The notes below the pieces were generated by a model. That model had not been told where the DNA came from and did not search any database. It saw nothing but the letters and a program-made list of their open reading frames with translations. DNA of 22,621 nt from Azoarcus sp. (GTDB taxonomy: Bacteria > Pseudomonadota > Gammaproteobacteria > Burkholderiales > Rhodocyclaceae). A program made the position numbers and the translations under genes. Shown here piece by piece: positions 1 through 6,459 of this stretch (position 1 is its first letter; the number at the start of each line of letters is the position of its first letter). The stretch covers positions 1-22,621 of the forward strand of contig JAITCV010000168.1 of NCBI GenBank assembly GCA_031282905.1, in the 5' to 3' direction.

Positions 1-525
1 ACCTTGGAGGGCGGGACGGGCCAGGACACCCTGAAGGGCGATGCTGGAAACGATCTCCTGCTCGGCGGTGACGGCCATGACCGCCTGCTCGGTGCGGCGG
101 GCAATGACACCTTGGTAGGAGGGACGGGCCAGGATCGGCTCGAAGGCGGCGCGGGCCATGACATCTATCGTTTCGATCGTGGCGAGGGCCAGGACACGAT
201 CGTCGATACGGGGGGCGACGACACCATCGAGTTTGGCGAGCACATCGATTTCGACCAACTGTGGTTCAGGCGCGTGGGCAACAGTCTGGAGGTCGATCTG
301 ATCGGCACGGAGGATCAGGTGACGCTCAACAATTGGTACCTGGGATCGAGCCAGCGCGTGGAGCATTTCCAGGCTGGCGGCGCCACGCTCGATGCGGCGC
401 GCGTGCAGGCTTTGGTCAACGCGATGGACGACTACAACGCCCCACCCGCGGGGGAGATGGAGTTGTCGGCGGATTATGCTACGTTGTTGCAGATCATCGG
501 CGGGCAGTGGGAAAACATCGGTTGA
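1..525 (+). CDS. RTX-family calcium-binding protein, C-terminal fragment
   Basis: The reading frame is open from base 1, so the N-terminus lies outside the window. The visible part starts with about six consecutive glycine/aspartate nonapeptides of the GGxGxDxLx type (for example GGTGQDTLK, GDAGNDLLL, GGDGHDRLL), which in RTX proteins form a calcium-binding parallel beta-roll. After them comes a segment (FDRGEGQDTI to VTLNNWY) resembling the haemolysin-type calcium-binding-related domain often found at the C-terminus of large RTX proteins. Such proteins are normally exported by type I secretion through an uncleaved C-terminal signal and work outside the cell as adhesins, toxins or enzymes; which applies here cannot be told from this fragment. 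No type I secretion genes are in the window. The stop is TGA at 523-525, and the gene is convergent with the TonB receptor at 712-3513. Confidence 0.9.
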   Translation, partial: TLEGGTGQDTLKGDAGNDLLLGGDGHDRLLGAAGNDTLVGGTGQDRLEGGAGHDIYRFDRGEGQDTIVDTGGDDTIEFGEHIDFDQLWFRRVGNSLEVDLIGTEDQVTLNNWYLGSSQRVEHFQAGGATLDAARVQALVNAMDDYNAPPAGEMELSADYATLLQIIGGQWENIG

Positions 526-581
526 ACTGCATCTGAAGCGCGTGCTTGAACTGTACGTCTGAGTGTGCAAAAACCCATGCG

Positions 582-612
582 AACCCCATGTCCGGTTTGC
601 CGGCATGGGGTT
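582..612. terminator. Strong hairpin between convergent genes, probable terminator
   Basis: AACCCCATG at 582-590 pairs perfectly with CATGGGGTT at 604-612, and inside this CCGG pairs with CCGG around a TTTG loop, with one bulged T. Read on the minus strand, five T residues (complement of A569-573) follow about eight bases after the stem. An alternative stem using AACCCATGC at 572-580 would place that T run right next to it. The position suits termination of the TonB receptor on minus and possibly the RTX gene on plus. The rest of the 526-711 gap shows nothing else recognisable. Confidence 0.6.
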
Positions 613-711
613 GGTCGGGGTTGTTTCGCGGCGCGCGCCATTTTCATGTGGACGTCTTTTGAGTTTCTTGTGAGCCGCTTGCAGGCATTCCAGTTCCTGT
701 CCTCGTCCCGA

Positions 712-3513
712 TTACAGTTTCGCCTTGAGCACCAGTCCGAACCAGCGCGGCGCGCCGGGCGTATAGGAGGCCCAGGATTGTCCGGTGTTGTAATGGGTGT
801 CGAACAAGTTCTTGACCACGAAATTGAGGTCGAACGACTGATCGCGCCGACCAAAGCCGACGGAGAGGTCGGTGAGATGGTAAGCCTTCTGCCAGCCGTA
901 TTCGGACAGGGTATTGTCCAGGTTCTGACGGGTGGTGTAGAAATGGTTGATGCTGGCGTGGAATTCCTTGTCGCCCAGGATCGGCAAGCGGTATTCGCCG
1001 CCGACGGACAGCGTGAAGCGCGGCGCGCCGGGCAGCGATTTGCCGGATTGGTCGAGGTAGGGCAGGCCCAGGTTGGCCAGTTCGGGCGCGGCGGACGAGT
1101 TGGTGAAATCCTTGTATATCGCGCGGTTCCAGGCGGCGCTGAAACGCAGGGTGGTGTTCTTGATGCCGCCGTAAGCGCCGTCGATTTCGAGACCGGTGAT
1201 CTGGACGTGCTTCACGTTGCCGGTGGCGGAGGTGTAGGCCGTCTCGCCGGTCAACTGGGTGGTCAGCGGGTCGACGACCTGCACCGATTGCTGGTAGTCG
1301 CGCAAGTCGGTGCGAAACAGCGCGGCGTTGAGGATCAGGCTGCGGTTGAAGAGCGCCGATTTGAGGCCGATCTCGTATGCGGTGGCTTTTTCCGGATCGG
1401 CATTGTTCGGCAGACCATTGGTGAATTGCACGATGCCCGCCTTCTCGCCGTATTGCCAGGAAGCGTAGATGGTGACATCGTCATTGATCTTGTACGAGGG
1501 ACTGAATATCAGGGCGGGCTGCGTCTTGCGGAAGGACTCGCCATCGCTTTTCAGCCACAGCGTGCCGATCTGGGTGCGGCGCAAGGTCTTGGCGTGGGCG
1601 ATCTGCTGCTTTTGCGCCGCGCTCAGCGCGGCGTAATCCGCCACGCCGAAATATTTGCTTGCCGTGAAATTGGCAAGCGCGAGTTGGTCCGGGCTGGACA
1701 GGGCCGACGAAGTCAGTTCGCCCGTGGTGTCGCTGTCGAAGCCGCCGAGCTGGACGCCGTTGACCGCCACCGGATTGAGCTCCGCGCCGTAGCCATTGCG
1801 CAGCACATCGCGCCGCGATTGGGTGCGGCGATCCTCGTGCGTGAGGCGCACGCCGGAAGTCAGGGTGAATTTGTCGCCGATATGCCAATTGGCCTGGCCG
1901 AAACCGGCGATGCTCTGGTTGTGGATGTATTCCCGTTGCTGGCGGAACAGACGGTTGAGGGAGTTGTCGAGTAGATAACGTCCTTCGCCATTGGCATCGA
2001 GCGCGTTGTATTGCGCATTGGATGCGAACCATGCGCCGGCATCCGACCCCCATTCCTGCTTCTGGAGCACCCGGTTGCGGGTTTTCAGCCAGAACAGCCC
2101 GGTCTGGTAGTCGAGCGCGCCGCCCGCTTGCGAACTGAGGCGCAATTCCTGGCTGATCTGCTTGTATTCCACACTGGTGTTGTTGTTGAGGGTGATGTCG
2201 AACGGCGTGCCTTCGTCGTTGCGGGCGTCGAAATAGAAATCCTTGTAGGCGGTGATCGCCGTCAGCACGTGGTTCCCCAGGGTCCAGTTCAATTCGGCGG
2301 AGGCGCCGTCGGAGCCGGTGAAGAGGGGCTGATAGTTGTCGTAGTTGATCGCGCGCAGGTAGTCGCCGGCGTAGCTGTATGAATCCTGCTGGGTAAACCA
2401 GCGCCGTCCGAGCGCGTTTTCCGCGCGGTTGACCGCGGCGGACAGCGGGACGGATTCGCCATTGGCGTAATGGCGCGGAATCTGGGTGTAATAGGTCAGA
2501 CCGTTGTCGTTCTGGCCGTTGCGCGGCTGGATGTCGAAACTGACGCGGGCGCTGAAATCCGGCGTCGGCGTGAGCAGGATCTGGGCGCGGCCCGCCATGC
2601 GGTTGATGTCGGGCCAGCTTTGGGTGCCGTCGTTGTTCTCGTTGCGGAAATCGCCACGCTGTTTGTGGATGTAGAAATTGCCGCGCCAGGCCAACAGATC
2701 GTCGATCACCGCGCCGCCGCCCACCGCCTTGCCGATCAGCGTGTTGTTCTTGCCGAAGGTGGTCTCGAAAATGGCTTCCGGCGTGAAGCTGGGTTTGCGC
2801 GTGGTGATGTTGACGACCCCCATCGTGGTGTTCCTGCCGAGCAGGGTGCCTTGAGGGCCACGCGCGACTTCCACCGCGTCGACGTCGATGAAGTCAGCGA
2901 AGGACAGGGCGCCGTAGGCGTAATTGACGCCATCGACGATCACGCCGACGCTCGGGTCCATCGCGTCGGTCTGACCCTGTTTGCCGACGCCGCGAATCGA
3001 CAGGCTGGATTGGCGGGCATTGCCCACGTTCCACTGCACATTGGCCGCGCGCCGGGTGATGTCGCCCAGCGTCACCGCGCCTTCGCGCTCCAGTTCGCGT
3101 CCGCTGATCGCGGAGATGGACAGCGGCACATCCTGCAGGCGTTCGAGGCGATTGCGGGCGCGGATCACCACCGCGTCGAGTTCCACCGGCGCATCTTCCG
3201 CGGCCTGTGCGGCTGCGCCGCCTGGGGTGGCCGCGCTTGCCGCATCGGCGTCCGCCGTGGCCGCGCCGCCATCCGGAGGGACGGAGCGGGCAGCAGGCGA
3301 CGCCTCCACCGTTTGCCGCAGGCGTTCGATCTCTGCTCGCAGGCGGGCGTTCTCTTCCCGCAACGCGGCTTCCGTCCCGGCGTCGGCGCGGGACGACGGG
3401 CTGGTCAGCGCCAGCGTCAAACCGATCGCCGCCATGGCGGCGGACAGGCCATGCTTCCGGTAAAAAGGGCCGTTGCGGAACGGAACCCGCTCATGCGCGT
3501 CAAGCATATTCAT
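712..3513 (-). CDS. TonB-dependent outer-membrane receptor with N-terminal coiled coil
   Basis: The 933-aa product is a TonB-gated active importer of the outer membrane. I chose the ATG at 3513 because GGAGA lies 7 bases upstream; the frame stays open further up, but with no such site. Residues 1-45 look like a signal peptide with a long n-region (hydrophobic LSAAMAAIGLTLAL, cleavage near ADA). Residues 48-70 form a short leucine-zipper-like heptad pattern (Leu 51, 58, 65; Asn55, Ile62, Val69), then an Ala/Pro linker. A TonB-box-like VELDAVVI is at 110-117 and the plug domain follows (LQDVPLSISAISG, RGPQGTLLGRNTTMGVVNI), then a long beta-barrel. The last residue is Leu rather than the usual Phe. 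Plug style matches the large group of receptors for organic substrates and ferric complexes; the ligand is unknown. It lies downstream of the binding-protein and nitroreductase genes on the same strand. Confidence 0.92.
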   Translation of the reverse strand: MNMLDAHERVPFRNGPFYRKHGLSAAMAAIGLTLALTSPSSRADAGTEAALREENARLRAEIERLRQTVEASPAARSVPPDGGAATADADAASAATPGGAAAQAAEDAPVELDAVVIRARNRLERLQDVPLSISAISGRELEREGAVTLGDITRRAANVQWNVGNARQSSLSIRGVGKQGQTDAMDPSVGVIVDGVNYAYGALSFADFIDVDAVEVARGPQGTLLGRNTTMGVVNITTRKPSFTPEAIFETTFGKNNTLIGKAVGGGAVIDDLLAWRGNFYIHKQRGDFRNENNDGTQSWPDINRMAGRAQILLTPTPDFSARVSFDIQPRNGQNDNGLTYYTQIPRHYANGESVPLSAAVNRAENALGRRWFTQQDSYSYAGDYLRAINYDNYQPLFTGSDGASAELNWTLGNHVLTAITAYKDFYFDARNDEGTPFDITLNNNTSVEYKQISQELRLSSQAGGALDYQTGLFWLKTRNRVLQKQEWGSDAGAWFASNAQYNALDANGEGRYLLDNSLNRLFRQQREYIHNQSIAGFGQANWHIGDKFTLTSGVRLTHEDRRTQSRRDVLRNGYGAELNPVAVNGVQLGGFDSDTTGELTSSALSSPDQLALANFTASKYFGVADYAALSAAQKQQIAHAKTLRRTQIGTLWLKSDGESFRKTQPALIFSPSYKINDDVTIYASWQYGEKAGIVQFTNGLPNNADPEKATAYEIGLKSALFNRSLILNAALFRTDLRDYQQSVQVVDPLTTQLTGETAYTSATGNVKHVQITGLEIDGAYGGIKNTTLRFSAAWNRAIYKDFTNSSAAPELANLGLPYLDQSGKSLPGAPRFTLSVGGEYRLPILGDKEFHASINHFYTTRQNLDNTLSEYGWQKAYHLTDLSVGFGRRDQSFDLNFVVKNLFDTHYNTGQSWASYTPGAPRWFGLVLKAKL

Positions 3514-3702
3514 TTTAATTTCTCCGGTCGTGTCGAACAGGGGGTTGGACTGCAACAGACCGGGTAGAGCAATTGGCATGCCACGGCGTTCGCCGCGCGC
3601 AACATTTTGTCATTACGATGATTTAAAAGGGAAAAACTGCGTTGATTTGCATATACACGGCACGCGCAATGGCAGCGTGGCGTTGCCCGATCACCACTTC
3701 GT
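3514..3702 (-). promoter_or_regulatory. AT-rich upstream region of the first TonB receptor
   Basis: This 189-bp gap contains an AT-rich block at about 3603-3660 that stands out from the GC-rich surroundings, suggesting the receptor has its own promoter besides any read-through. I could not fix convincing -35 and -10 boxes. Nearer the gene are a 10-bp palindrome TGGCATGCCA (3574-3583) and an inverted repeat CGGCG-TT-CGCCG (3584-3595), which could be an operator or leader hairpin. Confidence 0.3.
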
Positions 3703-4806
3703 TCAACGGGTTGATGTCTGGGCAACAGGCGTTTGGACTTCACCGTCCGCCGACCATGCCGGCCAGAAATTTTCCAGGCCGAGATCGGCAAGCGCCCAGG
3801 CGATGGGCGCGCGGTCGAACCAGTCATCGATCGAAACCGGCGCGCGGATGATCTTGTTGTCGTGGCAAAAAGCAGCGGCGCGCGCGAAGCGGGCAACGAT
3901 ATAGTCATCGAGCAGGGGCACGAAGGCATCGCGCAGATCGCGTCCGGCGAAATCGCGCTCCAGGTATTCCTTGGGCACCGTCGATGCCTGGGTGTTGTAT
4001 TCGAAATAGGCGTCACGATTTTCCGGCAGGCCGGCCCAATGCACCGCGCGCAGATAGGCGCGCACGATGCGGCGCGGCACGCCCGGGTAGCGACGGGCGA
4101 AATCCTCGGTGACGAACAGCGCGCCGAATCCGCTCGAACCGGTACGACGTCCGCGGGTGACATGAATGATGCGTACCAGCCCCTGGGCTTCGAGCGGAAA
4201 CAGCGAAGGCCCGCTTACCAAGGTGGCGTCGATCTGGCCCGTGGCGATGGCGGCGTTGGCCTCCTGCGCGCTCATGTTGACCAGTTTCACCGCCGACAGC
4301 GATACGCCATGTTCATGCAATAGCTGGGCGGTGGACAGATGCGACCAGCCCCCGAGCAGGATCGCAAAACTGGCGCCGACGAGATCGCCCGGCGTCCGGG
4401 CGGCCAGCCCCGCGCGCACCCCCAGATAGCTGTAATGAAAGCCCTGGGAGGCGAGCAGGCGGGTGCGGATGCCGCGCGCCCGGCCAATGATGAGCGGCAT
4501 GGCGCCGAAAGAACTGACGTCGATCATGCCGTTGGCAATGGCCTCGTTGATGTGGATGCCGCCGCCGTCCATCGGCGTCCAATCGATGGCGACGCCATCC
4601 TGGTCGAATTCCTGCTCCAGCAGGCCCTGGGACTGGACGATGCCCATCAGGCCGGTGGCCTTGGCGGAACCCCATGCGCCATGCGGCGCGAGCCGGATGC
4701 GCCGGGGCAATTCTTCTGCCGCGCCGACAGCGGGGACACCGCCGTCCCCGCAGCCGGACAGGAGCCCCGCCGCGCAGGCGATCTTGAGGAAATCGCGCCG
4801 TTCCAT
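3703..4806 (-). CDS. ABC-type substrate-binding lipoprotein, NMT1/SsuA/TauA-like
   Basis: The 367-aa product is a periplasmic solute-binding protein of the NMT1/SsuA/TauA type (class II fold), whose known members bind sulfonates, taurine, nitrate or thiamine precursors. The N-terminus MERRDFLKIACAAGLLSGC carries a twin-arginine motif (RRDFLK) and a lipobox LLSGC with Cys19, so it should be a Tat-exported lipoprotein. Family-like stretches are GMIDVSSFGAMPLIIGRARG, a pattern of sampling a pocket for a small ligand, and AIATGQIDATLVSGPS. No permease or ATPase is encoded beside it; the only ABC channel nearby is the plus-strand set at 10800-13856, which has its own binding protein. It follows the nitroreductase by 24 bases, so the two are probably co-transcribed. 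The ligand is not deducible. Confidence 0.85.
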   Translation of the reverse strand: MERRDFLKIACAAGLLSGCGDGGVPAVGAAEELPRRIRLAPHGAWGSAKATGLMGIVQSQGLLEQEFDQDGVAIDWTPMDGGGIHINEAIANGMIDVSSFGAMPLIIGRARGIRTRLLASQGFHYSYLGVRAGLAARTPGDLVGASFAILLGGWSHLSTAQLLHEHGVSLSAVKLVNMSAQEANAAIATGQIDATLVSGPSLFPLEAQGLVRIIHVTRGRRTGSSGFGALFVTEDFARRYPGVPRRIVRAYLRAVHWAGLPENRDAYFEYNTQASTVPKEYLERDFAGRDLRDAFVPLLDDYIVARFARAAAFCHDNKIIRAPVSIDDWFDRAPIAWALADLGLENFWPAWSADGEVQTPVAQTSTR

Positions 4807-4830
4807 GCGTATCGCTTCCCGCGCGGGGTT

Positions 4831-5424
4831 TCAGGCGAAACCGAAATGCCCGGCGGCGGCCAGTTGCTCCACCGGCAGGCGATCGTTGGGCACATCCTTG
4901 GCGCGCAAATCTTCCGGCAGGGCGGATTTGTCGGCGGACGGATGGCCGAGGGCGATGACGATGTGCAAGGCATGGTCTGCCGGAATGGCGAGCGCCGCGC
5001 GCGCGGCCTCTTCGTCATAGCCGCCGATGGCGCGCGTGCTTAGCCCCTGTGCATGAGCCTGATTGGCGAGATTGGCCCAGGCCGCGCCCGCATCGAACGC
5101 ATGGAAGCGCGACGGCTGCAGCCCCTTGCCGTCTCCCCGATCGCGCACGGTGCGCGAAACGAGCAGGATCAAGGCCGCTGCCTTGTCCGCCCACAGGCGG
5201 TTTTTTTCGTTGATGAAGCCCAGGAAGGTCTTCCATTCCGGGGTATTGCGTTTGGCATAGACGAAACGCCAGGGTTGCGTATTTCCGCCCGATGGCGCCC
5301 AACGCGCCGCCTCGAAAATGGAAAACAGCCCGGCATCGGAAACCTCCTCGCCGGTGAAGGCGCGGGTAGACCAGCGCGAATGGAACAGTGGCTCGATTGG
5401 GTGGGCGGCTTGACGTGTGCTCAT
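4831..5424 (-). CDS. FMN-dependent nitroreductase-family oxidoreductase
   Basis: The 197-aa product has the usual length and layout of a single-domain nitroreductase, a dimeric cytoplasmic FMN enzyme using NAD(P)H. Visible signatures are SRWSTRAF near residues 16-23 (phosphate-contacting Arg/Ser region), the conserved ARWAPSGGNTQPWRF at 40-54, and a C-terminal ALAIPADHALHIVIALGHP strand with the family Gly-x-Pro ending. Relatives reduce nitro groups, quinones, flavins or enones, or act on halogenated rings, so the substrate is open. The ATG at 5422-5424 has AGGA nine bases upstream. It is the first gene of the minus-strand set and is divergent from the ferredoxin gene, which suggests a shared control region and a reductive step in the same pathway. 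Confidence 0.88.
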   Translation of the reverse strand: MSTRQAAHPIEPLFHSRWSTRAFTGEEVSDAGLFSIFEAARWAPSGGNTQPWRFVYAKRNTPEWKTFLGFINEKNRLWADKAAALILLVSRTVRDRGDGKGLQPSRFHAFDAGAAWANLANQAHAQGLSTRAIGGYDEEAARAALAIPADHALHIVIALGHPSADKSALPEDLRAKDVPNDRLPVEQLAAAGHFGFA

Positions 5425-5741
5425 CGGGGTTTTTCCTCATTTGACGACGCAAGGTAAATGGAAGAGTGGAAGAGCGAATGCCGACGCAATGGCATCGCAG
5501 GGAACCGGACAGCAAAACCCGTGCCATGGCGATGAAAAATCGATATCCCCGCAAAAACAAGGTCGCGGCGCGGTGGATTCAGCAATCGGCGCGTGCCCGC
5601 ACTGTTGCCCTGGCAGCAGGTAGTGCGCCATACGCGGCAGCATCGCGCCGCGTCTCAGCACGAAATCCCGTTCTTGCGGGCGGAAAGGCCAATGGCGCGG
5701 ATATTGCTTTTTGGGGAATTTCTGCCTGTCAGGGACTCAAG
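5425..5741. promoter_or_regulatory. Divergent intergenic control region
   Basis: This 317-bp stretch separates the divergently transcribed nitroreductase and ferredoxin genes, so promoters for both sets should lie here. No clear -35/-10 pair can be fixed. Small structures seen are an 8-bp tandem repeat TGGAAGAG (5459-5474) close to the nitroreductase start, the palindrome GCCATGGC near 5525, and an AT-richer block at about 5530-5560. A minus-strand Cys-rich frame (5437-5661) ends just before the nitroreductase ribosome-binding site but shows no convincing coding character. Confidence 0.4.
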
Positions 5742-6128
5742 ATGCTTGAATTGATACTCGAAGCGCGCTGTATACGCTGCTTTGCCTGCGTGCGCGTCTG
5801 TCCCAACGATGTTATCGAGGCCGATGACAGTGGGCTTCCTTTCATCGCGCGCCAGCATGATTGCTGTAGTTGTTTCCTGTGCGAAGCCTATTGCGCGCCG
5901 GACGCGCTGTATGTCGCCCCCGAGGCTCGTCCGTCGCCCGTGGATGTGGAGCGCCTGCTCGCCGAGGGCTGTATCGGCGGCTTTCGCCGCGCCCTCGGCT
6001 GGGACAAGCGCGCGCCCGGCGCGCCGACGCAGCCACACGCCCAGCCGATGCAAGCACGCGGCCATCCAGGCGGGCCGCACGATCTGCACCGTAGCGAAAG
6101 CTACGCCAATGGCACCCATCGGCACTGA
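5742..6128 (+). CDS. Ferredoxin-like protein with two [4Fe-4S] motifs and His-rich tail
   Basis: The 128-aa product is a small electron carrier. Two clusters are predicted: Cys10-x2-Cys13-x2-Cys16-x3-Cys20-Pro and Cys41-x2-Cys44-x2-Cys47-x3-Cys51, with an extra Cys42 and no Pro after the second motif. I chose the ATG at 5742 because AGGGA lies six bases upstream and the Fe-S domain starts at once; the frame is open to 5466, but the extra sequence looks non-coding. After about residue 85 comes a low-complexity Pro/Gly/His tail ending in THRH with six His, which is not part of the ferredoxin fold and could bind metal or be neutral. It precedes the flavoprotein gene, as in AprB/AprA- and fumarate-reductase-like pairs, so it is probably the partner that feeds or drains electrons from that flavin. 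Confidence 0.85.
   Translation: MLELILEARCIRCFACVRVCPNDVIEADDSGLPFIARQHDCCSCFLCEAYCAPDALYVAPEARPSPVDVERLLAEGCIGGFRRALGWDKRAPGAPTQPHAQPMQARGHPGGPHDLHRSESYANGTHRH
6090..6105 (+). repeat. Hairpin with GAAA tetraloop at the end of the ferredoxin gene
   Basis: CGTAGC (6090-6095) and GCTACG (6100-6105) form a perfect 6-bp stem closed by a GAAA loop, a GNRA-type tetraloop that is very stable in RNA. It lies 20 bases before the ferredoxin stop codon and has no T run, so it is not an ordinary terminator. It may stabilise or punctuate the mRNA between this gene and the flavoprotein gene, or be chance. Confidence 0.35.
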
Positions 6129-6459
6129 AATCCGGCTTCGCCATGGCTTTCATTCGCTCTGTTGGCCGTCCCCATAGGGGAGCAGGGAGAACGAGTACGT
6201 CCCTTTGCGCTGGATGTTCCCGTTCCCATTGGTGCGTCGTGCGTCAAGGCGCAAAAGCGCCGTGACAATCCTCACGGCGATTCAATCACCTGGAAGCGAC
6301 GAGGCATGCCTCGCCCTCCGAGTGCGGCCAGAGCATTTGGATTGCCACGGTCCCGCAGCCCTTGCAATGACGAAGTATTGATCGCGTCGGATTGTCGCGC
6401 TCGCCGAGAGCTTCCAGCGGCGGATATTTTCCTGTTCTTTCCACTCACGAGGTAATGAC
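6129..6459. other. Repeat-rich, structured intergenic region without a credible gene
   Basis: This 331-bp stretch has no believable ORF. It holds hairpins TCCCC-ATA-GGGGA (6169-6181), AGGGA/TCCCT (6184-6204), GGCGC-AAAA-GCGCC (6248-6261) and CGCCGTGA/TCACGGCG (6258-6279). The last two overlap and cannot form together. It also has tandem GTTCCC (6216-6227) and GTGCGTC (6232-6245), a 14-bp palindrome CGAGGCATGCCTCG (6300-6313) and a repeat-like element at 6338-6372. The flavoprotein ribosome-binding site GAGG is at 6449-6452. It may be a regulatory leader or repeat debris; I recognise no known riboswitch. Confidence 0.5.
6338..6372. repeat. Possible dispersed GGATTGC...GCAATGACG intergenic repeat
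   Basis: The element begins TGGATTGCCACGG and ends TTGCAATGACG, with ATTGC and GCAAT as inverted ends. The layout resembles the common intergenic repeat seen in many proteobacterial genomes, read on the other strand as CGTCATTGCGAG...GCAATCCA. The identification rests on memory of that consensus, not on finding a second copy here. Confidence 0.4.

Noticed and set aside
565..1974. Long plus-strand frame opposite the first TonB receptor
   Set aside because: It lies antisense to a clear TonB receptor and its translation is low-complexity Gly/Val/Arg/Gln, as expected for a shadow frame in GC-rich DNA.
5653..5659. GCTGAGA on the minus strand, as in a TPP riboswitch
   Set aside because: The other conserved TPP elements are absent, so a seven-base match means little.
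5466..5741. Upstream extension of the ferredoxin frame
   Set aside because: Basic low-complexity sequence without domain; the ATG at 5742 has a good ribosome-binding site.
6162..6455. 97-codon plus-strand frame in the gap before the flavoprotein
   Set aside because: It has no ribosome-binding site and no recognisable fold, and it runs through several hairpins and repeats.
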